DNA from: an uncultured Chloroflexales bacterium
GTDB lineage: Bacteria; Chloroflexota; Chloroflexia; Chloroflexales; Chloroflexaceae
Length of the DNA: 64,000 nucleotides
Assembly (NCBI GenBank): GCA_937967405.1
Contig: CALCJV010000029.1
Coordinates: forward strand, 62,001 to 126,000
Direction of reading: 5' to 3'
Under the pieces are notes generated by a model. The model was not told the DNA's origin. It saw nothing but the letters and a program-made list of their open reading frames with translations, and did no database searches. Shown one piece after another: positions 33,136 to 42,369 of this stretch. The first letter of the stretch is position 1. Each line of letters starts with the position of its first letter. The position numbers and the translations under genes were made by a program.

Positions 33136-35946
33136 ATGGCTGAAATAACCATCACGGTAGACGGCGTGCAGATCACGGTTCCAGATACCATGAATGTGGT
33201 AGATGCGGCCCGCCTTGCCGCCATCCAGATCCCCGTCTTTTGTTATCACCCACGCCTGCCGGCCGTCGGGATGTGCCGTATGTGTATGGTGGCGATTGGG
33301 ACTCCACGCCTTGATCGGGATACACGCCAGCCGGTATTGGATGAACACGGCAAGCCCATGATCCAGATGTTGCCCAAGCTGCAACCGGCCTGCACGACCC
33401 GTGTATCCGAAGGTATGGTCGTTATTACCAAATCGGACGAAGTCAAGTTTGCCCAAAATGGCGTACTTGAGTTTCTGCTCACCTCGCACCCGCTCGATTG
33501 TCCCGTGTGCGACAAAGGCGGCGAGTGCCCCTTGCAAAACCTGACAATGGAGTGGGGCCCTAGCACGAGCCGCTTTGATTACAGTGACAAGGTCCACTTC
33601 GAGAAGCCCTACAAGCTCGGTGATCTGATCAACCTTGACCGCGAACGCTGCATCTTGTGTAGCCGCTGTGTGCGCTTCCAAGATGATCTCGCTGATGATC
33701 CTGTGCTCGGCTTCGATCAGCGTGGGCGTAAGTGGCATATCATCAGCAAGAGCGACCCGCCTTTCGATAGCAAATTCAGTGGCAACACCACCGACATCTG
33801 CCCTGTTGGTGCGCTGACGACGAGCGACTTCCGCTTTCGGGCACGGGCATGGGAGTTGACCGCAGTGCCCTCGCTGTGCAACCACTGCGCGGTGGGCTGC
33901 AACACCACCCTCGATATGCGCCACAATCAGCTTCAGCGCGTGATGCCGCGTGAGAATGCGGCCGTCAATGATATTTGGATCTGCGACAAGGGCCGCTTTG
34001 GGCATCGTTTCATCGAGCGTGAGAACCGCTTGACTACGCCGCTCGTGCGCCGCGATGGGCAGCTCCAGCCTGCAACGTGGGATGAGGCTCTTGATGTGAT
34101 TGCCACCAACTTCCGCGCCATCCAAGCAACGGATGGCGGGGCGGCCCTTGCGGGCCTAGCCGGCGAGCATCTCGCCAACGAAGACCTGTTCCTGTTCCAA
34201 CGCCTGTTCCGCGAGGTGCTGGGCAGCAATAACCTTGATACCCGCATCGGTGCGCCGGGCGAGTACGCGCTGGATGATGTGGGCTATCAGTATGGGGTCG
34301 GGGTGGGGACGAATTTGATGAAGCTGGGCAAAGGCACGGCGGTGCTAGTATTCGGGGCTGATCCCGAAGAAGAAGCCCCACTCTATATGCTGCGCTTGCG
34401 CCAGATTGTCACACAGGGCGGGAGCTTGATTGTTGCCAACCCACGCCCTACCAAGCTGGATCGTTCGGCTACGCAGACCTTGCGCTATCGTCCCGACAGC
34501 GAGCGCGACGTATTGCTAGCCCTGCTCAAGCTCGTCAGCGCGGAAACCAAGCAGATTCCGCAGCGCACGACTGGTGCAGCCGAGCTGAAGGGCACACTGG
34601 AGCAGACCAAGCTCGATGTTGTGGCCAAGCTGAGTGGTTTAGAGCAAGCGGCACTCGAACAGGCGGCCCAAACAATCCTTGCCGCTGAGCATCTGCTGAT
34701 CGTCTACGGAGCCGATGTGCTGGTTCACGGGGCGAGCCTCTCGGCCTTGCTCGCTAATCTCCTAATCTTGCGCGGCAAAGTTGGGCTTGTGAATAGTGGG
34801 TTGATCCCGCTACTGGCACGCGGCAACAGTCGTGGTGCGCTGGATATGGGCGTGCGCCCAGACAAGGCGGCTGGCTATAGGCCCCTACAGCAAGTTGGCT
34901 TGACGGCCCGCGAGATGTGGCCCGCCGCCCTTGCGGGCAAGCTGCGGGGGATGTACGTGATGGGCAGCGATCCTGTTGCCAGCTACGCCCCAGCACAGGC
35001 TGCCCTTGATGCACTGGCGTTTCTAGTGGTGCAGGATACCACCCTCACCGCAACGGCCCAGCTTGCCGATGTCGTGCTGCCCGGTATGACCGTGGCTGAG
35101 TATGATGCCACTTACACCAATGCGGAGCGGCGCGTGCAGCGGGCCCGCCTTGCCCGCAAGGTGGATGATGCAAGCAAGCCCAACTGGGCGATTGTGCAGG
35201 CGATTGCCCAAGCGATGCGAGGCGAACCTGTTCTCGCGGGAGCGGTTAGCAGCGAGACTACCACAACGATCACGCGCACAGTGGGTGGCAATGGCAAAGG
35301 GGGGAATGGTGTGCAGGGCAAGCTGACCTTGACCACCAGCACAGCGAGCGCAGATGCGGCGCAGGAAAACTGGGACTACATGACGGTTGCCGAAGTCGCT
35401 GCTGATATTGCCGACCTTGTGCCGGGCTATGCAGGCATTACCCACACGGCCCTAGCGCAAACGGCCCAAACCAAGGGGTGGGGCCGCCAAGCCAACGAAG
35501 CCTACTTCTATGATGGCACGAGCTACGCGAATGCCGAAGGGGTGGGTTTACAAGTGCCGTCGGGCGCGGAGTTGCCCAAAGCCACCTTCGACTTGACCCC
35601 GCCACCCGCGACGAAAGTGCCAGCGAGTAGCACGTATCCGTTTGCACTGCTAGTGCAGACGCTTGCCTACCGCAACGATCCGTTCTTGCACGACTCGTTG
35701 CTGCAAAGTCATATTCCAGCGGGCTATATCGCCTTGAATACGGACGATGCCGCCAAGCTCGGCATTGCCGCCGGAGCGCAGGTACAGCTCACATCGGCAG
35801 CGGGGAGCCTCCGTGCTCCGGCACGAGTTGTGGCTGATCTACCGACGGGCTGTGTGTTGGTTCCGGCTGGGCTGGCCGATCTGCCCGTCTCAACAATTCA
35901 GACCGGAGCCTTGACCCGTGTCGCAGTAAGCCGTGTTGCGGAGTAA
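33136..35946 (+). CDS. nuoG: NADH-quinone oxidoreductase subunit G
   Basis: 936 aa. An N-terminal [2Fe-2S] ferredoxin domain (FCYHPRLPAVGMCRMC) is followed by HPLDCPVCDKGGECPLQ (the His-ligated N5 cluster), ERCILCSRCVRF with DICPVGAL, and LCNHCAVGC with WICDKGRFG, which would bind the extra N7 cluster found in only some lineages. The remainder is an inactive molybdopterin-oxidoreductase-like domain. Residues ~700-735 form a low-complexity Thr/Gly insert (TTTTITRTVGGNGKGGNG) absent from most homologues. Electron wire between NuoF and NuoI. Confidence 0.95.
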   Translation: MAEITITVDGVQITVPDTMNVVDAARLAAIQIPVFCYHPRLPAVGMCRMCMVAIGTPRLDRDTRQPVLDEHGKPMIQMLPKLQPACTTRVSEGMVVITKSDEVKFAQNGVLEFLLTSHPLDCPVCDKGGECPLQNLTMEWGPSTSRFDYSDKVHFEKPYKLGDLINLDRERCILCSRCVRFQDDLADDPVLGFDQRGRKWHIISKSDPPFDSKFSGNTTDICPVGALTTSDFRFRARAWELTAVPSLCNHCAVGCNTTLDMRHNQLQRVMPRENAAVNDIWICDKGRFGHRFIERENRLTTPLVRRDGQLQPATWDEALDVIATNFRAIQATDGGAALAGLAGEHLANEDLFLFQRLFREVLGSNNLDTRIGAPGEYALDDVGYQYGVGVGTNLMKLGKGTAVLVFGADPEEEAPLYMLRLRQIVTQGGSLIVANPRPTKLDRSATQTLRYRPDSERDVLLALLKLVSAETKQIPQRTTGAAELKGTLEQTKLDVVAKLSGLEQAALEQAAQTILAAEHLLIVYGADVLVHGASLSALLANLLILRGKVGLVNSGLIPLLARGNSRGALDMGVRPDKAAGYRPLQQVGLTAREMWPAALAGKLRGMYVMGSDPVASYAPAQAALDALAFLVVQDTTLTATAQLADVVLPGMTVAEYDATYTNAERRVQRARLARKVDDASKPNWAIVQAIAQAMRGEPVLAGAVSSETTTTITRTVGGNGKGGNGVQGKLTLTTSTASADAAQENWDYMTVAEVAADIADLVPGYAGITHTALAQTAQTKGWGRQANEAYFYDGTSYANAEGVGLQVPSGAELPKATFDLTPPPATKVPASSTYPFALLVQTLAYRNDPFLHDSLLQSHIPAGYIALNTDDAAKLGIAAGAQVQLTSAAGSLRAPARVVADLPTGCVLVPAGLADLPVSTIQTGALTRVAVSRVAE

Positions 35947-35978
35947 GTTGTGCGGTTAGCCTGAAAGGGGCTAGTGCG

Positions 35979-37256
35979 ATGGACATATTCCAGATTATCT
36001 TTTTGGTAGTGCAAGCTCTGATTATCACGCTGGCTGTGACAACCGGCTTTGCCTACCTGACGTGGTACGAGCGCCGCCTGCTAGCGCGGTTTCAGAACCG
36101 CATAGGGCCCAATCGGGCCGGCCCGTTGGGCTTACTGCAACCGGCGGCGGATGCGGTGAAGCTGTTCTTCAAAGAGGATGTCATCCCCACCGCATCGGAT
36201 AAAGTCGTCTATTTGCTTGCGCCAGTGCTAGCGGTGATGACCGCGATTGTGATCTGGGCGGTCATTCCCTTTGGCTGCTTCAACTTGAATGGCGATCACA
36301 CGGCGTGCTTCGATCCGGCGCGGCGCGACGAGGTGTGGAATGCGCTGCAAGTGGCTGAAGTCAACATCGGCATTCTGTTCATCCTTGCTGTCACTTCGAT
36401 TGGGGTATACGGCATCACCCTAGCAGGCTGGGCCAGCAACAGCAAATACGCCATGCTGGGGGGCATCCGCTCTTCCGCGCAGCTGATCTCGTATGAGTTG
36501 GCGTTTGGGATGGCTGTGCTGAGCGTTGTAATGTTCGGGGGAACCCTGAGCACATGGGAGATTGTGTTGGCCCAAGAAGGCTTGTGGTTCTTTATCCCCT
36601 TAATACTCGGCTTCCTGCTGTTTATGATTAGCGCAACCGCTGAACTGGTGCGGGCCCCATTTGACCTTGTGGAAGCGGAACAAGAGCTAACCAGTGGCTA
36701 CAACACCGAATATGGCTCGATGAAGTTCGCCCTATTTTTTATGTCTGAGTACATCAAGATGATTGCCATGAGTGCGATTGCCACGACGCTGTTCTTGGGC
36801 GGCTGGCGGTTTCCGGGCTTGGAGACGCTCGGCAATGGGGTCGCTGAGCTTGCGGGGCCGTGGCCAGCGGCAATCATTGTAGGCTTGGTGTCACTCGGCT
36901 CATTCCTATTGAAAGTCGCCTTGTTCCTCTTCGTTTTCGTCTGGCTGCGAGCCTCATGGCCACGCATGCGCTACGACCAACTGATGCAGTTTGGCTGGAA
37001 GACGCTTCTGCCTTTGGCTATTCTTAATCTGGTGCTGGTTCCGGTAGTGATTGTGCTGGTTCCCGATAATCGCTACATCCAAACAGCGATCCTGTTTGTG
37101 TTAGGGATTGCGACAATCTTTGGGGCGGCACGTATCGGCGGGCGTGGGCGGGTTAAGCGCACCGTTGAGCTGGTGCAGCCTGTGCCCGAAGGCCAGCAAT
37201 CCAGTGTCGCAAACAGTTCATCATCGGCGCAGCCGACACGTGGCACGGCGAGCTAG
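35979..37256 (+). CDS. nuoH: NADH-quinone oxidoreductase subunit H
   Basis: 425 aa with eight or more helices. It is the subunit that forms the membrane side of the quinone tunnel. Signatures: YERRLLARFQNRIGPNRAGP and GLLQPAADAVKLFFKED, plus AELVRAPFDLVEAEQELTSG with the conserved acidic residues. A hydrophilic Ser/Gln-rich C-terminal extension of ~45 residues is unusual. Start after GAAAGGGG at 35979, 32 bp after nuoG. Confidence 0.96.
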   Translation: MDIFQIIFLVVQALIITLAVTTGFAYLTWYERRLLARFQNRIGPNRAGPLGLLQPAADAVKLFFKEDVIPTASDKVVYLLAPVLAVMTAIVIWAVIPFGCFNLNGDHTACFDPARRDEVWNALQVAEVNIGILFILAVTSIGVYGITLAGWASNSKYAMLGGIRSSAQLISYELAFGMAVLSVVMFGGTLSTWEIVLAQEGLWFFIPLILGFLLFMISATAELVRAPFDLVEAEQELTSGYNTEYGSMKFALFFMSEYIKMIAMSAIATTLFLGGWRFPGLETLGNGVAELAGPWPAAIIVGLVSLGSFLLKVALFLFVFVWLRASWPRMRYDQLMQFGWKTLLPLAILNLVLVPVVIVLVPDNRYIQTAILFVLGIATIFGAARIGGRGRVKRTVELVQPVPEGQQSSVANSSSSAQPTRGTAS

Positions 37257-37323
37257 GGCTGGTCGCCTATGGAGCAGGGCAACGCACTCCCGACACAATC
37301 CTACTGAGAGAGAAGGAGTAACC

Positions 37324-37821
37324 ATGATTGGTGATCTGGTCAAAGGACTGGCTACGACGGTGCGCTATATGTTCCGCAAGCCAGTCACCGTTGAGTATCC
37401 GGAAGTCAAGCGGCCGGTGCGCGAACGTTTTCGCGGCCGGCACGAGCTGAAACGCTTTGAAAATGGCATGGAACGCTGCATCGGCTGCTCGCTGTGTGCA
37501 GCAGCATGTCCGGCGGATGCGATCCTTGTGGTGCCAGCTGAGAATAACCCCGAACACCCCAATTCGCCCGGCGAACGCTACGCCGCGACGTATGAGATCA
37601 ACATGCTGCGCTGCATCTTCTGTGGCTACTGCGAGGATGCCTGCCCTACCAATGCAATTGTGCTCGAGCATCAGTATGAGCTATCGTACTATGATCGGCA
37701 CGCCTCAATCTATACCAAAGAGATGCTGCTTGTGCCACCCGATCAGGGGCACGGTGCGATCCCGCCCGTGCTGGAGCAGGTCAATCGCACGCCTAGCCCG
37801 CCCGCCCAAATCGAGCTGTGA
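37324..37821 (+). CDS. nuoI: NADH-quinone oxidoreductase subunit I
   Basis: 165 aa from the ATG at 37324 with AGAAGGAG upstream; a frame open from 37108 overlaps nuoH and is rejected. Two 2x[4Fe-4S] ferredoxin motifs are complete: RCIGCSLCAAACPADAI and RCIFCGYCEDACPTNAI, binding clusters N6a and N6b that pass electrons to N2 in NuoB. N-terminal amphipathic part contacts the membrane. Confidence 0.97.
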   Translation: MIGDLVKGLATTVRYMFRKPVTVEYPEVKRPVRERFRGRHELKRFENGMERCIGCSLCAAACPADAILVVPAENNPEHPNSPGERYAATYEINMLRCIFCGYCEDACPTNAIVLEHQYELSYYDRHASIYTKEMLLVPPDQGHGAIPPVLEQVNRTPSPPAQIEL

Positions 37822-37832
37822 GGGAGTCAACC

Positions 37833-38441
37833 ATGAGCTTTGAACTGGTGATATTTCTGGTGACAGCGGCGATTGCCTTGACGGGTGGGGTGGGCATGAT
37901 TGTCGCCCGCAACACGGTGCATAGTGCGCTGTTTCTCCTGCTCAACTTCTTTGCGATAGCGGTGCTGTTCCTGTTGCTGCATTCGCCGTTCCTGTTTGCG
38001 ATCCAGCTGACGATCTATGCGGGTGCGATTATGGTGCTGTTCCTGTTTGTGGTGATGCTGCTGGGGGTCGAAAGTATCGAGGATCGTACCAAAGATCGGC
38101 TCGCGGGGCAGCTCTGGCTCTCGGTAGTGCTGACGCTGATCTTGATGGTGCAGGCGATCACGATCACACTTCTCGCCGAGCCAGTCGAGTCGCAAGCCCA
38201 CAATACGGCGTTGCTCGATCAGTTGGCTGATCCCGCCTTGATCGGCGCGAAGCTATTTACGACCTACCTGCTGCCATTCCAGATCACAGGCGTGATCCTG
38301 CTGGTGGGCATTGTTGGGGTGGTGGTGCTGCACCAACGGGCCCACCTGTACGGGCCATTGTCGGAGACGGAGCGTGAATTTGCCGCGCAATATGTCGCTG
38401 AACGGGCAACGAGTGGACAACCCGCCGAACCAGCATCCTAA
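37833..38441 (+). CDS. nuoJ: NADH-quinone oxidoreductase subunit J
   Basis: 202 aa with five helices from the ATG at 37833 (GAGGGAG upstream; an in-frame GTG at 37818 would overlap nuoI). The conserved helix 3 LTIYAGAIMVLFLFVVMLLG marks the subunit, which takes part in coupling quinone reduction to proton pumping. It ends in a polar tail. 11 bp after nuoI. Confidence 0.95.
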   Translation: MSFELVIFLVTAAIALTGGVGMIVARNTVHSALFLLLNFFAIAVLFLLLHSPFLFAIQLTIYAGAIMVLFLFVVMLLGVESIEDRTKDRLAGQLWLSVVLTLILMVQAITITLLAEPVESQAHNTALLDQLADPALIGAKLFTTYLLPFQITGVILLVGIVGVVVLHQRAHLYGPLSETEREFAAQYVAERATSGQPAEPAS

Positions 38442-38486
38442 AGCACTGGGCGCGATGGGGAAGATACGCGAGAGAAGGGGGATGGT

Positions 38487-38789
38487 ATGGTTGAGACAAG
38501 CTACTACATTCTCTTAAGTGCGTCGCTGTTTACACTCGGCATTCTGGGCGTGTTGGTGCGGCGCAACGCGATTGTGGTGTTTATGTCGGTGGAGCTGATG
38601 CTGAATGCCGCCAATCTTGCGTTTGTGGCGTTTGCACGGCAGCAGGGCAACATTGATGGGCAAGTGTTGGTCTTTTTTGTGATTACGGTAGCGGCGGCAG
38701 AAGTTGCGGTAGGGCTGGCTCTGCTGGTGACGATCTTCCGCAACAAACAAACGGCCGACGTAGATGCGATCAGCCAATTGCACGGCTAG
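38487..38789 (+). CDS. nuoK: NADH-quinone oxidoreductase subunit K
   Basis: 100 aa with three helices, the standard size. [18 protein letters not shown] carries the conserved membrane glutamate needed for proton transfer, and a second acidic site lies in [13 protein letters not shown]. The start follows GAGAAGGGGG. Membrane arm subunit between NuoJ and NuoN. Confidence 0.96.
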   Translation: MVETSYYILLSASLFTLGILGVLVRRNAIVVFMSVELMLNAANLAFVAFARQQGNIDGQVLVFFVITVAAAEVAVGLALLVTIFRNKQTADVDAISQLHG

Positions 38790-38846
38790 CTTTGTCGTGC
38801 GCTAGCGCAGAGTCATTTGGGGCTGTACAAGGAGAAGGACAGAACA

Positions 38847-40811
38847 ATGCTTGATCTGATTTGGCTGATCCCGCTCTTACCCTTCATCGGCTTTCTGATC
38901 AACGCCCTGTATACGGGGCGTATTGCTGATGCCCATGCCCGCGAACGCACAGCGGGCTATGTGGCCGTGGGGGCAGTGGGCGCAGCATTTATCGTGGCGG
39001 TGCTGGCATTTGTCCAGTTGGGGCAGCTGCCCGAAGAAGCCCGCCTGCATCAAGTGGTGCTGTGGACGTGGATTGCCACAGGCAGCCTGAACGTCCCATT
39101 CGGGCTGCTACTCGATCCGTTGGCGGGCGTGATGCTGCTGCTCGTGACGGGGGTGGGCCTGCTGATCCACATCTACTCTATCGGCTATATGCACGGCGAC
39201 AAGCGCGTTGCCCGTTACTTTGCCTACCTGAACCTGTTCATCACGATGATGCTGTTTCTGGTGATGGGCAATAATCTGCTGCTGCTCTTTCTTGGCTGGG
39301 AAGGGGTGGGATTGTGTTCGTTCCTACTGATTGGCTATTGGTATGAGAAACGTTCGGCATCGGGTGCGGCGGTCAAGGCCTTCGTCGTCAACCGGATTGG
39401 CGATGCGGCGATCCTGCTAGCGATGATGGCGATCTTCTTCTATTTTGGCACGCTCAATTTCTTCACAACAACAGTGAATGGGATTGAGTATCCGGGCTTC
39501 ATCGAAGAAGCGAACCGCATTGTCGGCGTGACGGTGGGAATTCCGGGCCAAACCTTCTTGGTCGGTACACTCATCTCGTTGCTGTTGCTGATTGGCGTGA
39601 CGGGCAAATCAGCCCAACTGCCCCTGTTTGTGTGGCTGCCGGATGCGATGGCGGGGCCTACGCCTGTCTCGGCTCTGATCCACGCGGCCACAATGGTTAC
39701 GGCGGGGGTTTACTTGATTGCCCGCACACACACCATCTTCACCCCAACCACGCTCGCTATCGTGACGTGGGTGGGCGCACTGACGGCGATCATTGCCGCA
39801 ACGGCCGCAATTGCCCAGTGGGATATTAAGCGCGTGCTGGCTTATTCCACCGTTTCGCAGCTGGGCTTTATGGTGGCGGCGGCGGGCATGGGCATCTATG
39901 TTGCAGCGATCTTCCACCTGCTCACGCACGGTGTGTTCAAAGCCCTGCTCTTTTTGGGGAGTGGCTCGGTCATTCACGGCACGCACGAGACGCAGGACAT
40001 GCGCCGCATGGGCGGCTTGCGCGAGCATATGCCCACAACCTTCTGGACCTACTTGATCGGGGCCCTCTCATTGGCCGGCATCGTACCGCTCGCAGGCTTC
40101 TGGAGCAAGGATGAGATCATCGCGCATGCGTGGAAGCATCAAGGCGATGTTGGCTACCTCCTGCCGGTGTTCTTCATTCTGCTCTTTGCCTCAGCCCTGA
40201 CGGCCTTCTATATGGGGCGACAACTAGCGTTAGTCTTTTGGGGCAAGCAACGTGACCACCACTACCACGCGCACGAAAGCCCGTCAGTGATGACGATCCC
40301 GCTGATCATCCTCGCGGGGCTGACGGTGCTGGCGGGCGGGCTGAACTTGCCCGGCTCGCACTGGCTGACCGACTGGCTGCATCCGGTGCTGCACGAAGAA
40401 GCGGCCCAGTTCAGCATTGGGGTGGCGGTATTTGCCACGCTGCTGGCCGTGGGCAGCGGCTATCTCGGCTGGTGGCTGTATGCGGTCAAGTTTGCCAATA
40501 AGATTACGGTAGATGGCAAAGACCCGCTCTATCACTGGACGGGCGATATTTGGGATTCGATGGCGGCAGCGTGGTACTTCGATGCGCTCTACAATCGCAC
40601 CATCGTGCCCGCATACCGCAGTGTGGCGGGCTTCTTTGCAACGGTGTTTGATCCGCAGGGCATAGATGGCATCGTGAATGGCGTAGGGCGGCTGTTTGGG
40701 CGGGCTTCAAATGGCGCACGCACCTTGCAGAATGGCTTTGTGCGGACGTATGCACTGGCGTTTTTTCTGGGCGTAGTCGTGATTATCGGCTACCTGATTA
40801 CAGCCCTGTAG
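38847..40811 (+). CDS. nuoL: NADH-quinone oxidoreductase subunit L
   Basis: 654 aa from the ATG at 38847 (AAGGAGAAGG upstream; an in-frame TTG at 38817 is less likely). Antiporter-like subunit at the distal end of the membrane arm with 15-16 helices. GWEGVGLCSFLLIGYWY holds the conserved glutamate; KSAQLPLFVWLPDAMAGPTPVSALIHAATM and ahead the key lysine and His residues are intact. The C-terminal part forms the lateral helix along the membrane arm and a last anchor helix. Confidence 0.97.
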   Translation: MLDLIWLIPLLPFIGFLINALYTGRIADAHARERTAGYVAVGAVGAAFIVAVLAFVQLGQLPEEARLHQVVLWTWIATGSLNVPFGLLLDPLAGVMLLLVTGVGLLIHIYSIGYMHGDKRVARYFAYLNLFITMMLFLVMGNNLLLLFLGWEGVGLCSFLLIGYWYEKRSASGAAVKAFVVNRIGDAAILLAMMAIFFYFGTLNFFTTTVNGIEYPGFIEEANRIVGVTVGIPGQTFLVGTLISLLLLIGVTGKSAQLPLFVWLPDAMAGPTPVSALIHAATMVTAGVYLIARTHTIFTPTTLAIVTWVGALTAIIAATAAIAQWDIKRVLAYSTVSQLGFMVAAAGMGIYVAAIFHLLTHGVFKALLFLGSGSVIHGTHETQDMRRMGGLREHMPTTFWTYLIGALSLAGIVPLAGFWSKDEIIAHAWKHQGDVGYLLPVFFILLFASALTAFYMGRQLALVFWGKQRDHHYHAHESPSVMTIPLIILAGLTVLAGGLNLPGSHWLTDWLHPVLHEEAAQFSIGVAVFATLLAVGSGYLGWWLYAVKFANKITVDGKDPLYHWTGDIWDSMAAAWYFDALYNRTIVPAYRSVAGFFATVFDPQGIDGIVNGVGRLFGRASNGARTLQNGFVRTYALAFFLGVVVIIGYLITAL

Positions 40812-40834
40812 GGCTATGGTTGCAGGAGTAAGGT

Positions 40835-42364
40835 ATGTTTCCGTATCTTTCGCTGATCCTGTGGTTGCCTGCACTTGGTGCGCTGGCTTTGCTGGCAATC
40901 CCGCGTGAGCAGCACCAATCTGCCCGCAGCATCGCCCTTGCCGTGAGCCTGCTGACGTTTGCGGTTTCGCTGGCGTTGCCATTGCGCTTCAACGCGGCCG
41001 ATGCGAGCATGCAGTTTGTGGAGCAGATCGCGTGGATTCCGCAGTGGGGCATCGCGTACCATGTGGGGCTAGATGGGCTGAGCCTGTGGCTAGTGCTGCT
41101 GACCACCTTCCTGACCCCAATTGCGCTATTCGCAACGTGGGACTCGATCCATTCGCAAGTGCGCTACTTCCAAATCTTGATGCTGTTGCTGGAAACAGCC
41201 ATGATCGGCGTGTTCATTGCGCTGGATACGATCCTGTTCTACCTGTTCTGGGAGTTCACCCTGATCCCGATGGCCTTTATGATCGGCATCTGGGGCAGTG
41301 GCAATCGCATCTACGCGGCCCGCAAGTTCTTCCTGTATACCTTCGCTGGCTCGGTGCTGATGCTGATGGGCATCATTGGCTTATCGTTCCTGCACCGTGA
41401 TGCAACTGGCGCAGAGCTGACCAGTTTCAGCCTGCCCCAGATTATGGGCGACATTCGCACGGGGGCGTTTGCGTTAGACTTCGGCATGGAGCAGCTCCTG
41501 TTTGGGCTGTTCTTCATCGCCTTTGCGATCAAAGTGCCGATGTGGCCCTTCCATACGTGGCTGCCCGATGCCCACGTCCAAGCCCCGACGGCTGGCTCGG
41601 TTATTCTGGCCGGCGTACTGTTGAAGCTCGGCACGTATGGCTTGATCCGCTTCAACCTGTCGCTGTTCCCGAACGCATCCGCGTGGGCTGCACCCGCGAT
41701 TGGCATTCTGGCAGTAATTGGTATTATTTACGGGGCGTGGATCGCGTTTGCCCAAACCGACATGAAGAAGCTGGTGGCCTACTCTTCGGTCAGTCACATG
41801 GGCTTTATCGTGTTAGGCATCTTTGCCCTGAACGAGATTGGCATCACCGGCGCAGTGTTGCAAATGGTCAATCACGGGCTGAGCACCGGCGCGTTGTTCC
41901 TGATTGTGGGCTACATCTACGAACGCCGCCACACCCGCGAGATGAGCCAATTTGGGGGGCTATGGACGGTGATGCCGATCTATGGTGGGCTAGCCCTTGT
42001 GATGGTGCTATCGTCGGTGGGCTTGCCGGGCTTAAACGGCTTTATCGGCGAGTTTACGATTATGCAGGGGGCATTCATCTCGCCCGCACTAGGCTGGGGC
42101 TACGTTGCCGTTGCTGTGTTTGGCGTGGTGCTAGCGGCGGTGTATCTGCTGCGGATGTACCGCGAGACCTTTATGGGTGAGGTAGACAAGCCCGAAAATG
42201 CCGAACTCAAGGATTTGTCTGGCGGCGAGATTGGCATGATGGTTGCGCTGCTGATACCGATTGTGATGATTGGGCTATTCCCGACGCTGTTCTTTGCGCC
42301 AATGCAAGCCAGCATGAGCGAGGTTGCCCAAGCCTTTAGTAGTGTTGTAGCAAAGGGACAATAG
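40835..42364 (+). CDS. nuoM: NADH-quinone oxidoreductase subunit M
   Basis: 509 aa antiporter-like subunit with about 14 helices. FWEFTLIPMAFMIGIWG carries the conserved Glu; KVPMWPFHTWLPDAHVQAPT carries the central Lys and proton-path residues; YSSVSHMGFIVLGIF is the second conserved segment. Start at 40835, 23 bp after nuoL, with AGGAGTAAGGT upstream. Confidence 0.97.
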   Translation: MFPYLSLILWLPALGALALLAIPREQHQSARSIALAVSLLTFAVSLALPLRFNAADASMQFVEQIAWIPQWGIAYHVGLDGLSLWLVLLTTFLTPIALFATWDSIHSQVRYFQILMLLLETAMIGVFIALDTILFYLFWEFTLIPMAFMIGIWGSGNRIYAARKFFLYTFAGSVLMLMGIIGLSFLHRDATGAELTSFSLPQIMGDIRTGAFALDFGMEQLLFGLFFIAFAIKVPMWPFHTWLPDAHVQAPTAGSVILAGVLLKLGTYGLIRFNLSLFPNASAWAAPAIGILAVIGIIYGAWIAFAQTDMKKLVAYSSVSHMGFIVLGIFALNEIGITGAVLQMVNHGLSTGALFLIVGYIYERRHTREMSQFGGLWTVMPIYGGLALVMVLSSVGLPGLNGFIGEFTIMQGAFISPALGWGYVAVAVFGVVLAAVYLLRMYRETFMGEVDKPENAELKDLSGGEIGMMVALLIPIVMIGLFPTLFFAPMQASMSEVAQAFSSVVAKGQ

Positions 42365-42369
42365 CCACT

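Noticed and set aside
32998-34125. 375-codon minus-strand frame
   Set aside because: Antisense to nuoF and nuoG, both with all cluster ligands; no recognisable motif in the antisense product.
37108-37323. Longer N-terminus for nuoI
   Set aside because: It would overlap the nuoH tail in another frame; the ATG at 37324 has a strong ribosome-binding site and gives the family length.
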